DNA of 64,000 nt from NCBI GenBank assembly GCA_039915945.1, contig JBDSMH010000213.1, forward strand, positions 7,747 through 71,746. The letters run 5' to 3'. The notes beneath the pieces were generated by a model, which did no database searches, had not been told where the DNA came from, and saw only the letters and a list, made by a program, of their open reading frames with translations. The DNA comes from DATLFA01 sp039915945. GTDB taxonomy: Bacteria > Actinomycetota > Acidimicrobiia > Acidimicrobiales > WLNW01. Each line of letters begins with the position of its first letter. Positions within the stretch are counted from its first letter, which is position 1. A program made the position numbers and the translations under genes. Below are positions 44,047 through 52,167 of the stretch, piece after piece.

Positions 44047-46607
44047 TGCCCGAAACGGACGCAGCGCTCGACAATCGTGTACGCGAACTGGCTCGCGCTG
44101 CAGTCCTTCTGGTCGGGTGTGATTTCGATGGAACGCTGGCGCCCCTCGTCGACGATCCCGCACGCGCCTTGGGCAACGCCGACTCGGTGCGCGCGTTGCG
44201 CTTGATGGCGGGGCTGCCCCACACGCACGTGGCGGTGGTGTCCGGACGCTCGCTGCGCGATCTCGCGCTGCTCAGTCGCCTGCCGAGCGAAGTCCATCTC
44301 GTCGGCAGCCACGGCTCCGAGTTCGATGTCGGCATCTCGATCGATATCGACGAGGCCGCCCGTGAGCGACTCGCCGACATCAGCCGCGAGCTCGACAAGT
44401 TGGCCCAGGGCCACGATGGCATCGGTCTCGAAGTCAAGCCGGCCAGCATCGCGTTGCACTACCGGACCGCCGACCGCGAGACGGCTTCTGCCGTCGTCGA
44501 CGCCGTACTCAAAGGCCCGGCGGCGCGCGAAGGCGTCTACGTCAAACACGGCAAGATGGTCGTGGAACTCGCGGTCGTGCACGCGAACAAGGGCGACAGC
44601 CTGCAACGGTTGCGCCAAGAGGTCGGTGCGTCGGCGGTCGTGTATTTCGGCGACGACGTCACCGACGAAGATGCGTTCGTCACCTTGTCCGGGCCCGATC
44701 TCGGGATCAAGGTCGGTGAAGGCGAGACCCATGCGTCACTCCGGCTGAATGGCACCGACCAGGTCGCGCAGGTACTCGCACAGCTCTATGAGGCGAGACG
44801 CGATTGGGTGTTGGGCACGGGCGCACTGCCCATCGAGCGCCACTCATTGCTGTCCAACGGCAAGCACACGGCCATCGTCAATCCCCGAGGACGCATCGTG
44901 TGGATGTGTTTCCCGCGGCCCGATTCGCCGGCGCTGTTCGCCGAGTTGGTCGGCGGGGAGCCTGCGGGTTACTTCGACGTCGCATCGGCCCGCAACGCCG
45001 TGCCGCTGGCGCAGCGTTACGTGGGCGATTCGATGATCGTGCAAACGCGTTGGCCCGGTTTCACCGTGCACGACTATTTCGACGATCCGCCGGCCGAACG
45101 CGAAGACCAGAACGCGCCGCTGCGTTTGCTGCGCTGTCTTTCCGGCAGCGAGGTCGCGCGAGTTACGTTCGCCCCTCGGCCCGACTACTCGATGGGCCCC
45201 GTCAGCATGAGCGTCGAGCGCGACGCAGACGACCGGCCCATCGGCCTCGTTGCGTCCGGGTCGTCGCTGCCGATCGCATTGCGTGCGCCCGGGGTCGAGT
45301 GGACCTTGCGCGAAGACGGCGTGCACATGACGGCGACCGCCGAAATAGACCTACGCAACGGGCCCGTGCTGTTCGAATTGCGGTGCGGCACGCGGGACCT
45401 CGCCGACGACTACTACCCCGAGGCGATGCGGCGGCAGCGGGCCAAGGATGCGTGGAGCAATTGGGCGGCAGGGTTACGGCTGCCCGCCATCGAGGCCGAC
45501 GCGGCGCGTCGTAGCGCGCTCACGCTCAAAGGCCTTTGTTACCACCCGACCGGTGCGTTCCTCGCCGCCGCGACGACCAGTCTCCCCGCGCATCTCGGCG
45601 GCGTTCGCAACTGGGACTACCGCTACGCGTGGCTGCGCGATGGCGCGCTCTCGGCACGCGCGCTCGTGCGCCTCGGCAGCAACCAAGAGGCGTTGCAGTT
45701 CGTGGCGTGGTTGGCGGCCGTCTTCGAGAAAGTCCCCGATGCCGACCGCATCATGCCGTTGTATTCGGTCAACGGTTCCGAGTTGGGCGTCGAAGCGGTT
45801 TTGGCCCAGCTGCCCGGATACGCCGGTAGCCGGCCCGTGAGAGTCGGCAACGCCGCGCTGCATCAAGTGCAACTCGACGTGTTCGGTCCGGTGCTCGATC
45901 TGCTCTACGAGCTGTGCGAGAGCGGGGTCGTGCTCGATCGCCGCCAACTCGCGGTGGCCGAGATGATGGTCGGTGCCGTGAGCCGCCGATGGCACGAACC
46001 CGACCACGGCATCTGGGAAGTGCGCATCGCCCCTCGCCACCACGTCCACTCCAAGGTGATGTGTTGGATGGCCGTCGACCGCGCGATCGCCATGAGCGAG
46101 CGCAACGGTGGCAAAGCCCGACCCGAATGGATTGCGCTGCGCGAAGAGATTCGCAACGACGTGTTGACGAACGGATGGGACGACAAGGTCGGCAGCTTCG
46201 TCGTCGCGTACGGCGTGCCCGAGCTCGACGCGTCGGTGTTGCAGATCGTGTCGAGCGGCATGCTGTCCGCCGACGACGAACGCGCGCGAGCGACGCTGCG
46301 AGCAATCGAAGTGGCGCTGCGCGACGGACCAACGGTGTTCCGATACCGCTATGACGACGGCATCGCCGGCCACGATTCGGGGTTCCACCTCTGCACCGGT
46401 TGGCTCATCGAGGCCTACGTGCGTTCGGGCCGACTCGACGATGCCTACGACTTGTTCAAGCAGATGTTGACCCTCACCGGCCCCACTGGCCTACTCAGCG
46501 AGGGCTATGACCCCCGCACCGACCGCGCGCTGGGCAACTTCCCGCAGGCGTATTCGCACATCGCCGTTGTCGATTCGGCCTATGCGATCTCACGCTGGCC
46601 CGGCTAG
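44046..46607 (+). CDS. otsB: Trehalose-6-phosphate phosphatase (OtsB) fused to GH15 trehalase-like domain
   Basis: An 853-residue fusion. Residues 1-245 are a HAD-type OtsB that removes phosphate from trehalose 6-phosphate: VGCDFDGTLAPLVDDP (nucleophile Asp), VVSGRSLRDL, SHGSEF and YFGDDVTDEDAFV. From about 260 follows a GH15-type glycoside hydrolase: HSLLSNGKHTAIVNPRGRIVW, GVRNWDYRYAWLRDGALSARAL at about 518, and LLSEGYDPRTDRALGNFPQAYSHIAVVDSA near the end, where the catalytic base Glu is expected. Actinobacterial GH15 proteins of this type include trehalases (Rv2402). If so, one chain makes trehalose and also hydrolyses it. Whether the hydrolase acts on trehalose or another glucan is not readable. 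Confidence 0.9.
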   Translation: MPETDAALDNRVRELARAAVLLVGCDFDGTLAPLVDDPARALGNADSVRALRLMAGLPHTHVAVVSGRSLRDLALLSRLPSEVHLVGSHGSEFDVGISIDIDEAARERLADISRELDKLAQGHDGIGLEVKPASIALHYRTADRETASAVVDAVLKGPAAREGVYVKHGKMVVELAVVHANKGDSLQRLRQEVGASAVVYFGDDVTDEDAFVTLSGPDLGIKVGEGETHASLRLNGTDQVAQVLAQLYEARRDWVLGTGALPIERHSLLSNGKHTAIVNPRGRIVWMCFPRPDSPALFAELVGGEPAGYFDVASARNAVPLAQRYVGDSMIVQTRWPGFTVHDYFDDPPAEREDQNAPLRLLRCLSGSEVARVTFAPRPDYSMGPVSMSVERDADDRPIGLVASGSSLPIALRAPGVEWTLREDGVHMTATAEIDLRNGPVLFELRCGTRDLADDYYPEAMRRQRAKDAWSNWAAGLRLPAIEADAARRSALTLKGLCYHPTGAFLAAATTSLPAHLGGVRNWDYRYAWLRDGALSARALVRLGSNQEALQFVAWLAAVFEKVPDADRIMPLYSVNGSELGVEAVLAQLPGYAGSRPVRVGNAALHQVQLDVFGPVLDLLYELCESGVVLDRRQLAVAEMMVGAVSRRWHEPDHGIWEVRIAPRHHVHSKVMCWMAVDRAIAMSERNGGKARPEWIALREEIRNDVLTNGWDDKVGSFVVAYGVPELDASVLQIVSSGMLSADDERARATLRAIEVALRDGPTVFRYRYDDGIAGHDSGFHLCTGWLIEAYVRSGRLDDAYDLFKQMLTLTGPTGLLSEGYDPRTDRALGNFPQAYSHIAVVDSAYAISRWPG

Positions 46608-46610
46608 CCA

Positions 46611-46650
46611 GTGCGGCTCCGCCGCACCGGATGGGCGGCTTCGCCGCGGG
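46611..46650. repeat. REP-like palindromic repeat, copy B
   Basis: Two short hairpins (GTGCGGCTCCGCCGCAC at 46611-46627 and GGCGGCTTCGCCGC at 46634-46647) form a 40-base unit matching the reverse complement of 16266-16305 with two mismatches. It lies between convergent genes (otsB fusion and acyl-CoA synthetase), again a terminator-like position. Confidence 0.75.
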
Positions 46651-46687
46651 AAGGACGTCTCGCTTTCAGGGACGCCGCGGCGCTCGT

Positions 46688-48229
46688 CTACGAGCCGTAG
46701 CGGGCGCGGAGTTCGTGTTTGAGCACCTTGCCCGCGGCGTTGCGCGGCAACGCGTCGACGATCTCCAGCTGTTGCGGCAGCTTGCGGGTGATGAGCTTGC
46801 GATCGAGTAGATGACGGCGCATCTCGTCCATCGTGAGCGGCGCGACGTCGGGAACACACGCCACCACCGCGCACACGCGCTCGCCGCTTGCTGCGTCGGA
46901 TAACCCGATGACCGCAACGTCGCTGACCTTGTCGTGTTCGTAGAGGAGGTCTTCGACCTCTTTCGCGCTGATGTTCTCGCCCTTGCGGATGATGACGTCC
47001 TTCAGGCGGCCGGTGATGACGACATAGCCGTCGGTGTCGAGATGTCCGATGTCGCCCGTGCGAAAGAAGCCGTTCTCGTCGAACGCCGCGGCGGTGAGCG
47101 CCGCGTCGACGTAGCCCACGAACATGTGTGGACCCCGCACCCGCAACTCTCCATCGACGCCCGGCGCCAGTACGGCACCGTCGTCGCCGATGGCCACGAT
47201 CTCCATGCCGTCGGCGGCGCGACCCTCGGTGTGGGCCAGCTTGTCGGGTGGATCCCACACCGCCGACATGCCGAGCATCGCGCCTTCGGTGAGCCCGTAG
47301 CCGGCGACGATGCCCACACCGCCCACCTCGCGCACGAGGTCGTAGTGCAACTGCGGCGGCTTGGGTGCTGCGCCACCCGGATACGCGCGCACGTGGGGGA
47401 ACAGCGGGATATCGGGTTGCGCGCGTTGCGCGGCGAGATACGCCAGATGAAATGCGGTCGTCACCCCGGCGAGGGTCACTCCTTCACGGCTGAGCGTGGG
47501 TATGGCGTCGGGGTCGTTGAACGACTCGATGAGGATGATGCGGCATCCGCTCATCAGGGTCGCCATCAACCAATTGATGCCGCCGAGGTGTGCGAACGGA
47601 AACGCCAACGCGCTGCGATCCGCGGGGGTGATCGCAAGGCGATGGCACATCGAGTGGGTCATCGCCGCGACCGACGAATGCCGGTGCATCGCGCCCTTGG
47701 GGTCGGCGGTCGTGCCCGACGTGTACATGATCCACGCCACGCGTTCGGTGTCGGTGGGTGGTGGTGGCAGGGTTGCCGGATCGCCCGCCGGTAGTGGCTG
47801 ATCGCGTTGGACGATCACGATGTTGTCGCAGAATTGGCGCACCAGCGCGGCGTAGTCGTACCCGCGCCAATGCCCCGGCACGATGAACCACTTCGTACGC
47901 AACTGCGCCGCGATGAAACCGACCTCGCGCTCGCGATAGATGTTGAGCATCGGGTTCTGGATCGTGCCGAGTCGGTCGAGCGCTCCCGTGACGATGGTGG
48001 CTTCGATCCACGTGGGCAAGATCCACGACACAACGTCGCCCGACTGCACCCCCATAGCCGCGAGGCCCGCCGCGGTCTCGAGCACGCGCCGGCGATAGTC
48101 GCCGAACGTGATGCTGCGGCGGATCTCGTCGACCGCCATGACGAGATCGGGCGTGGCGGCGGCCCGACGCTCGATGAGATCCCACAGCGAGGTCCCGCGC
48201 TCATACGCGTCGGGCTCGGGGCGGGTCAT
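46688..48229 (-). CDS. AMP-dependent acyl-CoA synthetase
   Basis: Activates a carboxylic acid to its CoA thioester with ATP. The open frame runs further upstream, but the ATG at 48229 (MTRPEPDAYERGTSLWDLIE) overlaps the stop of the acyl-CoA dehydrogenase (ATGA) and is the likely start, giving 513 residues. Motifs: IMYTSGTTADPKGAMHRH (phosphate loop), GYGLTEGAM, FFRTGDIGHLDTDGYVVITGRLKDVIIRKGENIS (hinge), and PRNAAGKVLKHELR with the catalytic Lys. It is the last gene of a minus-strand unit with acyl-CoA dehydrogenase, LLM oxidoreductase and isochorismatase-like hydrolase. The acid is unknown. Fatty or cyclic acids are candidates. Confidence 0.92.
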   Translation of the reverse strand: MTRPEPDAYERGTSLWDLIERRAAATPDLVMAVDEIRRSITFGDYRRRVLETAAGLAAMGVQSGDVVSWILPTWIEATIVTGALDRLGTIQNPMLNIYREREVGFIAAQLRTKWFIVPGHWRGYDYAALVRQFCDNIVIVQRDQPLPAGDPATLPPPPTDTERVAWIMYTSGTTADPKGAMHRHSSVAAMTHSMCHRLAITPADRSALAFPFAHLGGINWLMATLMSGCRIILIESFNDPDAIPTLSREGVTLAGVTTAFHLAYLAAQRAQPDIPLFPHVRAYPGGAAPKPPQLHYDLVREVGGVGIVAGYGLTEGAMLGMSAVWDPPDKLAHTEGRAADGMEIVAIGDDGAVLAPGVDGELRVRGPHMFVGYVDAALTAAAFDENGFFRTGDIGHLDTDGYVVITGRLKDVIIRKGENISAKEVEDLLYEHDKVSDVAVIGLSDAASGERVCAVVACVPDVAPLTMDEMRRHLLDRKLITRKLPQQLEIVDALPRNAAGKVLKHELRARYGS

Positions 48230-49425
48230 CGGGGCAGGCCCAGCACTCGCTCCGCGACGATGTTGCGTTGGATCTCCGACGTGCCGCCGTAGATCGACTG
48301 CGACAGCGAGAAGAAGAACGACGACTGCATGGGGCTGACGGGGTAGTGGTAGATCGGCTCGCGGCGCCCGAGACCGACGGCCGCGCGACGTTCGTCGTCG
48401 GGTTTGCCGGTGAGGATCTGCCCCGCGGGACCGAGCAGCCCGATGGCCAGGTTCTGCGCAACCTTGTCGTAGTCGGTCCAATACAGCTTGTTCATGGCCT
48501 CGAGTGCGGCCGTCTCGCGCGTGTGTCGGTTGTGCACGACCGCCGTGAGGATGCGCAGGCTCGACATGCGCAGGATCTCGACTTTGCTCCACGCCCACGC
48601 CAACTGTTGGCGCACGATCGGGTCGCTCGTACGCCCCTGCGCCTTGGCGCTGACGATCATGTCCTCGAGTTCGCTCTTCAGGCGTTCGTAGCTCGACGCC
48701 GCGCTGGTGCCGCGCTCGAACCCGAGCGTCGTCATCGCCACCTTCCATCCGTTGCCGATGCCGCCCACCACGTTGGTATCGGGACAACGCGCCCCTTTGA
48801 TCTCGACGCGGTTGAAGCCTCTGGTGCCGTCGGGCTGGGGGAGCGCGATGACTTCGATGCCCGGTTGGCGCATCGGGAGCAAGAAGAACGTGATGCCCGC
48901 ATGGCGCGGAGTGATCTCGGCATCGGTGCGAGCGAGCAGGATCATGTAGTCGGAGTCTTCGGCTTCGCTCGTCCAGATCTTCGTTCCATCGATGATCCAG
49001 TCATCGCCCGAGCGAACAGCACTGGTTTGCAGCGAGGCAAGGTCGGAGCCGGCGTCGGGCTCGCTGAACCCTTGGCACCACACGATCTCACCTTTGAGGA
49101 TGCGCGGCAAGAACTCGTGCTTCTGCTCCTCGGTTCCCCATTGCAAGAGTGTGGGACCGACGAGGATCTCGCCCAGCGACGACACCCGCATCGGTGCCTT
49201 CGCCCGTGCGAACTCTTCGTTCAACACCACCTGGTCGATGACCGACAGCCCGCGGCCGCCGTACTCCTTGGGCCACGACGCGCAGACGAAACCGCCCTCG
49301 AAGAGCTTGCCCGTCCACTCGGCGAGAAACGCCTCGCGGTCGGTGGTCTGGGGAAGGTTGTCGCGTATCCACGTCCGCACTTCTTGTCCGAATGCAACCG
49401 CTTCAGGAGGGTATCGAGCGTCCAT
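48226..49425 (-). CDS. Acyl-CoA dehydrogenase
   Basis: FAD-dependent alpha,beta-dehydrogenation of an acyl-CoA. The 399 residues have the N-terminal helical domain, CQGFSEPDAGSDLASLQTSA (the FAD/substrate loop), GTKIWTSEAEDSDYMILLARTD, the middle beta domain, and the C-terminal IYGGTSEIQRNIVAERVLGLP. The usual catalytic Glu near GRREPIYHY or the G-E region of the C-terminal domain was not placed with confidence, so the exact subgroup is open. Start and stop overlap neighbours on both sides: the ATGA with the ligase and a 23-base overlap with the LLM gene. The four genes are clearly one operon. Confidence 0.92.
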   Translation of the reverse strand: MDARYPPEAVAFGQEVRTWIRDNLPQTTDREAFLAEWTGKLFEGGFVCASWPKEYGGRGLSVIDQVVLNEEFARAKAPMRVSSLGEILVGPTLLQWGTEEQKHEFLPRILKGEIVWCQGFSEPDAGSDLASLQTSAVRSGDDWIIDGTKIWTSEAEDSDYMILLARTDAEITPRHAGITFFLLPMRQPGIEVIALPQPDGTRGFNRVEIKGARCPDTNVVGGIGNGWKVAMTTLGFERGTSAASSYERLKSELEDMIVSAKAQGRTSDPIVRQQLAWAWSKVEILRMSSLRILTAVVHNRHTRETAALEAMNKLYWTDYDKVAQNLAIGLLGPAGQILTGKPDDERRAAVGLGRREPIYHYPVSPMQSSFFFSLSQSIYGGTSEIQRNIVAERVLGLPR

Positions 49426-50347
49426 CGCTTCGGAAGCTAGTCGGCAACACCCGCAGCGTCGCAGCCAGATCGCCGATACCGGGCAACACCTCGTACAACA
49501 AGGTCGTGACGCCCGCGGTAACGAACCGTTCGAGTTGTGCGCGGCACTCCTCGGGCGAACCGATGACCACCAGATCGCGTATCAGTTGCTCGGGCGCATC
49601 GTCGATGTTGGTACCCATGCGGTCGAGTAGATCGCCCCGGCCGAGTCCGAGGTGATAGCGAGCATAGGTCGGTGTCAGCAGGTACCGACCGACGCGGCGG
49701 CGCGCGACCGTGAGCGCACGTTCGGTCTCGGCGCGGCCATCGACAACACACACGGTCACCCATGCGATGACCGCGAACTCGCGGCGCAGCGGAGCGACTT
49801 GTTCGAGCAACGGGGCGACGTCGTCCGCGCTGAGTGAGGTCAGGACGACGCCGTCGCCTTCGCGGCCGGCAAGGCGCAACATCTGCGGTTGCAGTGCACC
49901 GATCGCCAGCGCCGGCGCCGGGTCGGGCACCAGACCCAGCCGGAACCCGCCGTCGACCCGTTCGCCGGCAAGCGCACGTCGCAGGTAGCGAACCGTGTCT
50001 CGAACGCGCGCCAGCGGTTCGGTGAACGAGATGCTGTTCCACCCCTCGACGATCGCCGGTGACGAGGCGCCGAGGCCGATCGTGACCCGGCCGGGGGCGG
50101 CCGAGGCGAGCGCGGCCGCGGTCTGCGCCAGCAACGCACGGCCGCGGGTGTACACCGGAACGATCGCGGTGCCCAGCGCCAGCCGAGGCTCGGCGGCTGC
50201 GACGATCGCGAGCGGACCGATGCCGTCCGCGCGGTCACTTTCTCCCGCCCAGAAGTCGCTGTAGCCGACGTCGGCCAACTCGACCGCGAACGAGGGGAGA
50301 TCACTGAGTGCGACGGCGTGCGGAGCGATGACGCCGACGCGCGTCAC
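49403..50347 (-). CDS. LLM class (F420-dependent type) oxidoreductase
   Basis: A 314-residue luciferase-like TIM-barrel enzyme, likely using F420 or FMN. It starts at GTG 50347, overlapping the stop of the isochorismatase-like gene (GTGA). LPSFAVELADVGYSDFWAGE near the N-terminus, LALGTAIVPVYTRGRALLAQTAAAL, GRVTIGLGASSPAIVEGWN and AIGALQPQMLRLAGREGDGVVLT follow the pattern of F420-dependent LLM proteins of actinobacteria. ELADVGYSDFW carries the family's early motif. Substrate unknown. Its operon mates suggest oxidation or reduction of a CoA-linked catabolic intermediate. F420 supply would come from cofD/cofE and other genes. Confidence 0.9.
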   Translation of the reverse strand: MTRVGVIAPHAVALSDLPSFAVELADVGYSDFWAGESDRADGIGPLAIVAAAEPRLALGTAIVPVYTRGRALLAQTAAALASAAPGRVTIGLGASSPAIVEGWNSISFTEPLARVRDTVRYLRRALAGERVDGGFRLGLVPDPAPALAIGALQPQMLRLAGREGDGVVLTSLSADDVAPLLEQVAPLRREFAVIAWVTVCVVDGRAETERALTVARRRVGRYLLTPTYARYHLGLGRGDLLDRMGTNIDDAPEQLIRDLVVIGSPEECRAQLERFVTAGVTTLLYEVLPGIGDLAATLRVLPTSFRSDGRSIPS

Positions 50348-51039
50348 GCCGCGTTGCTCGACGCGCTCGCCGCCGGATTTGCGGTCCAGCGCTGCTCGAT
50401 GTCGGCCACGGAGACGACGGTGCCGAACGAAAGGTCGAGCTTGCTCAGCGCGTTGGCATGCCGCGCTGCCTCGTAGTCACCGCACGCGTCACGCGCGATG
50501 ACGACGTAGTAGTCGAGCATGAAGCCGTCACGAATGGTCGATTCGACACAGCCGGTCGTCGCCACGCCACAAACGACGATGGTCTGTACGCCATTGCTGC
50601 GCAGCAATTGGTCGAGCCGAGTGCCGATGAACGCGCTGTAGCGATGCTTGTCGAGAACGAACTCCTTCGCGCGGCCTTCGGGGCGGAGGTCGCCATAGAA
50701 GTCGGCACCCCAGGTGCCCTCCATCACGCACGGCGGACGCTCGTGTCCGTGGTTGCGGCGGTACTGGGCGTAGAGCGCGGGCGACAGGTACTTGTCGTCG
50801 CCGAGCATGCGGACGAATACGGTCATCGCACCGGCCCGGCGAGCCGCGTCGAGCAGTGCCTTCGATCGATCGAGCACCGAGTCGATACCCGTGTCGCCCA
50901 TGAAGCCCGGCACCTGTTGCTGAGCGACCCATCCGTCGGCGTGGACGAAGTCATTCTGCAGATCGACCATGATGAGCGCCGCACGCGCCGGGTCGGCTTG
51001 ATCGATCCAATCGAATAACACCTCGGTGCGGTCGAGCAC
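50344..51039 (-). CDS. Isochorismatase-family cysteine hydrolase
   Basis: A 231-residue hydrolase of the isochorismatase/nicotinamidase fold. I start it at GTG 51039, after GGGAGG. The frame is open to 51402 but that part overlaps the divergent TauD gene. The triad is visible: the Asp in ALIMVDLQNDFVHADG, a Lys in VLDKHRYSAFIG, and the nucleophile Cys in VVCGVATTGCVESTIRDGFM. Amides such as N-carbamoyl or ureido compounds are common substrates, and ureidoacrylate-type hydrolysis is possible. It is the first gene of the four-gene minus-strand unit and starts 45 bases from the divergent dioxygenase start. Confidence 0.92.
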   Translation of the reverse strand: MLDRTEVLFDWIDQADPARAALIMVDLQNDFVHADGWVAQQQVPGFMGDTGIDSVLDRSKALLDAARRAGAMTVFVRMLGDDKYLSPALYAQYRRNHGHERPPCVMEGTWGADFYGDLRPEGRAKEFVLDKHRYSAFIGTRLDQLLRSNGVQTIVVCGVATTGCVESTIRDGFMLDYYVVIARDACGDYEAARHANALSKLDLSFGTVVSVADIEQRWTANPAASASSNAA

Positions 51040-51084
51040 GGTTCCTCCCGGGATCAATTGAGATGACAGCGATAGTGTGCGGCC

Positions 51085-51942
51085 ATGACGAAGTCTGCCA
51101 TCTCGGTCGAGGTCCGGCCGCTCACCGCGACCTGTGGTGCAGAGATCCACGGAGTCGATCTCTCGCACCCCATCGACGACGCGACCTACCTCGAGGTTCG
51201 CCGCGCCGTGCTCGACTACGGAGCGATCTTCTTCCGCGACCAAGCGATCGATGACCTCGCGCAGAACCGGTTTGCCAGCCGCTTCGGTGAACCCGACATT
51301 TTTCCCTTCGGCGAGCGTCCGACCGCCGAAGCGCCCGCGGTGCACGTGATCGACTTCGACGGGGCCACCGACGCCGAAGGCAAAGGTGCCGACACGTGGC
51401 ACGCCGATGTGACGTTCATTCCCACGCCGCCGTTGGGCACCGTGTTGCGCGCTGTCGTGCTGCCTCCCTATGGCGGCGACACGTGCTTCGCCAACATGAG
51501 CGCTGCGTACGACGCGTTGTCGGCGCCGTTGCGCGAGATGCTCGACGGCCTCACGGCGCTACACGATTACCGGGTCTTCGCGCCCAAGCTCTTCCGCACC
51601 GATCCCGTCAACGGTCCGAGCAAGCTCGAAGAGCGGGCCAAGGTCAATCCGCCGGTCGAGCACCCTGTGGTGCGTACACATCCCGACTCGGGTCGCAAGG
51701 TCCTGTTCGTCAACCGCAACTACACCTCGCGGATCGTCGGTTTGACCGAGCGCGAGAACGAAATGTTGTTGCCCTACCTGTTCGATCACGCGCGTGATCC
51801 GATGTTCCAGTGCCGGTTCCAGTGGCGGCCGGGTTCGGTCGCGTTCTGGGACAACCGCCTCGTGCAGCACTACGCCGTCGCCGACTACACGGCGCGGCGG
51901 CGTATGCATCGCGTCGTCATCAAGGGCGACAAGCCGTACTGA
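51085..51942 (+). CDS. TauD/TfdA family dioxygenase
   Basis: A 285-residue Fe(II)/2-oxoglutarate-dependent oxygenase. ISVEVRPLTATCGAEIHGVDLS starts the double-stranded helix core as in TauD. ADTWHADVTFIPTPP holds the H-x-D iron ligands (about 110), GDTCFANMSAAYD follows, and LVQHYAVADYTARRRMHRV supplies the distal His and the Arg that binds 2-oxoglutarate. Members hydroxylate sulfonates, phenoxyacids or other small acids, often releasing sulfite or aldehyde. It is divergent from the isochorismatase-like gene, with a 45-base shared promoter region, and is followed by a palindrome and the inverted-repeat module. Confidence 0.92.
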   Translation: MTKSAISVEVRPLTATCGAEIHGVDLSHPIDDATYLEVRRAVLDYGAIFFRDQAIDDLAQNRFASRFGEPDIFPFGERPTAEAPAVHVIDFDGATDAEGKGADTWHADVTFIPTPPLGTVLRAVVLPPYGGDTCFANMSAAYDALSAPLREMLDGLTALHDYRVFAPKLFRTDPVNGPSKLEERAKVNPPVEHPVVRTHPDSGRKVLFVNRNYTSRIVGLTERENEMLLPYLFDHARDPMFQCRFQWRPGSVAFWDNRLVQHYAVADYTARRRMHRVVIKGDKPY

Positions 51943-51959
51943 CCACAAAACACTCCGTT

Positions 51960-52002
51960 CTCGCAGTCAAACGTCGGACCATGTCCGACGATTGACTGCC
52001 AG
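51960..52002. repeat. 43-bp palindrome, copy 2
   Basis: Arms at 51960-51979 and 51983-52002 pair at 18 of 20 positions around the loop CAT. Compared with the copy at 28707-28749, the core CAGTCAAACGTCG and the flanks CGTTCT and TTCGG are kept, while the centre changes from GCAC-GTGC to GGAC-GTCC. The arms have co-varied in the centre, which supports selection for pairing. It lies 12 bases before the left inverted repeat of the 826-bp module. Confidence 0.85.
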
Positions 52003-52014
52003 TTCGGGGGTGTT

Positions 52015-52045
52015 GGCTAGTGCCCTGACCACAAAGGTTCGCGCG
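52015..52045 (+). repeat. Left terminal inverted repeat
   Basis: It begins GGCTAGTGCCCTGACCACA, 19 bases identical to the right repeat's complement. One mismatch at position 20 and two at 22-23 follow, then TTCGCGCG is again identical. Confidence 0.85.
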
Positions 52046-52130
52046 TTTGGGTCATGCGGCTTATTTGGCGGGTCGTTTCGCTACGCGCGATGGCGGTGAC
52101 TATCGTGCGCGCTACTTGCTCGGGGCAAGG

Positions 52131-52147
52131 AAACCCTTTTTGGGTTT
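52131..52147 (+). promoter_or_regulatory. Hairpin in the leader of the passenger gene
   Basis: AAACCC-TTTTT-GGGTTT forms a perfect 6-bp stem 20 bases before the ATG and just before the AAGGGGG ribosome site. It could mask or pace translation, or act as a weak terminator guarding against read-in. Confidence 0.5.
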
Positions 52148-52167
52148 ATGCAAGGGGGTAGACAGAG

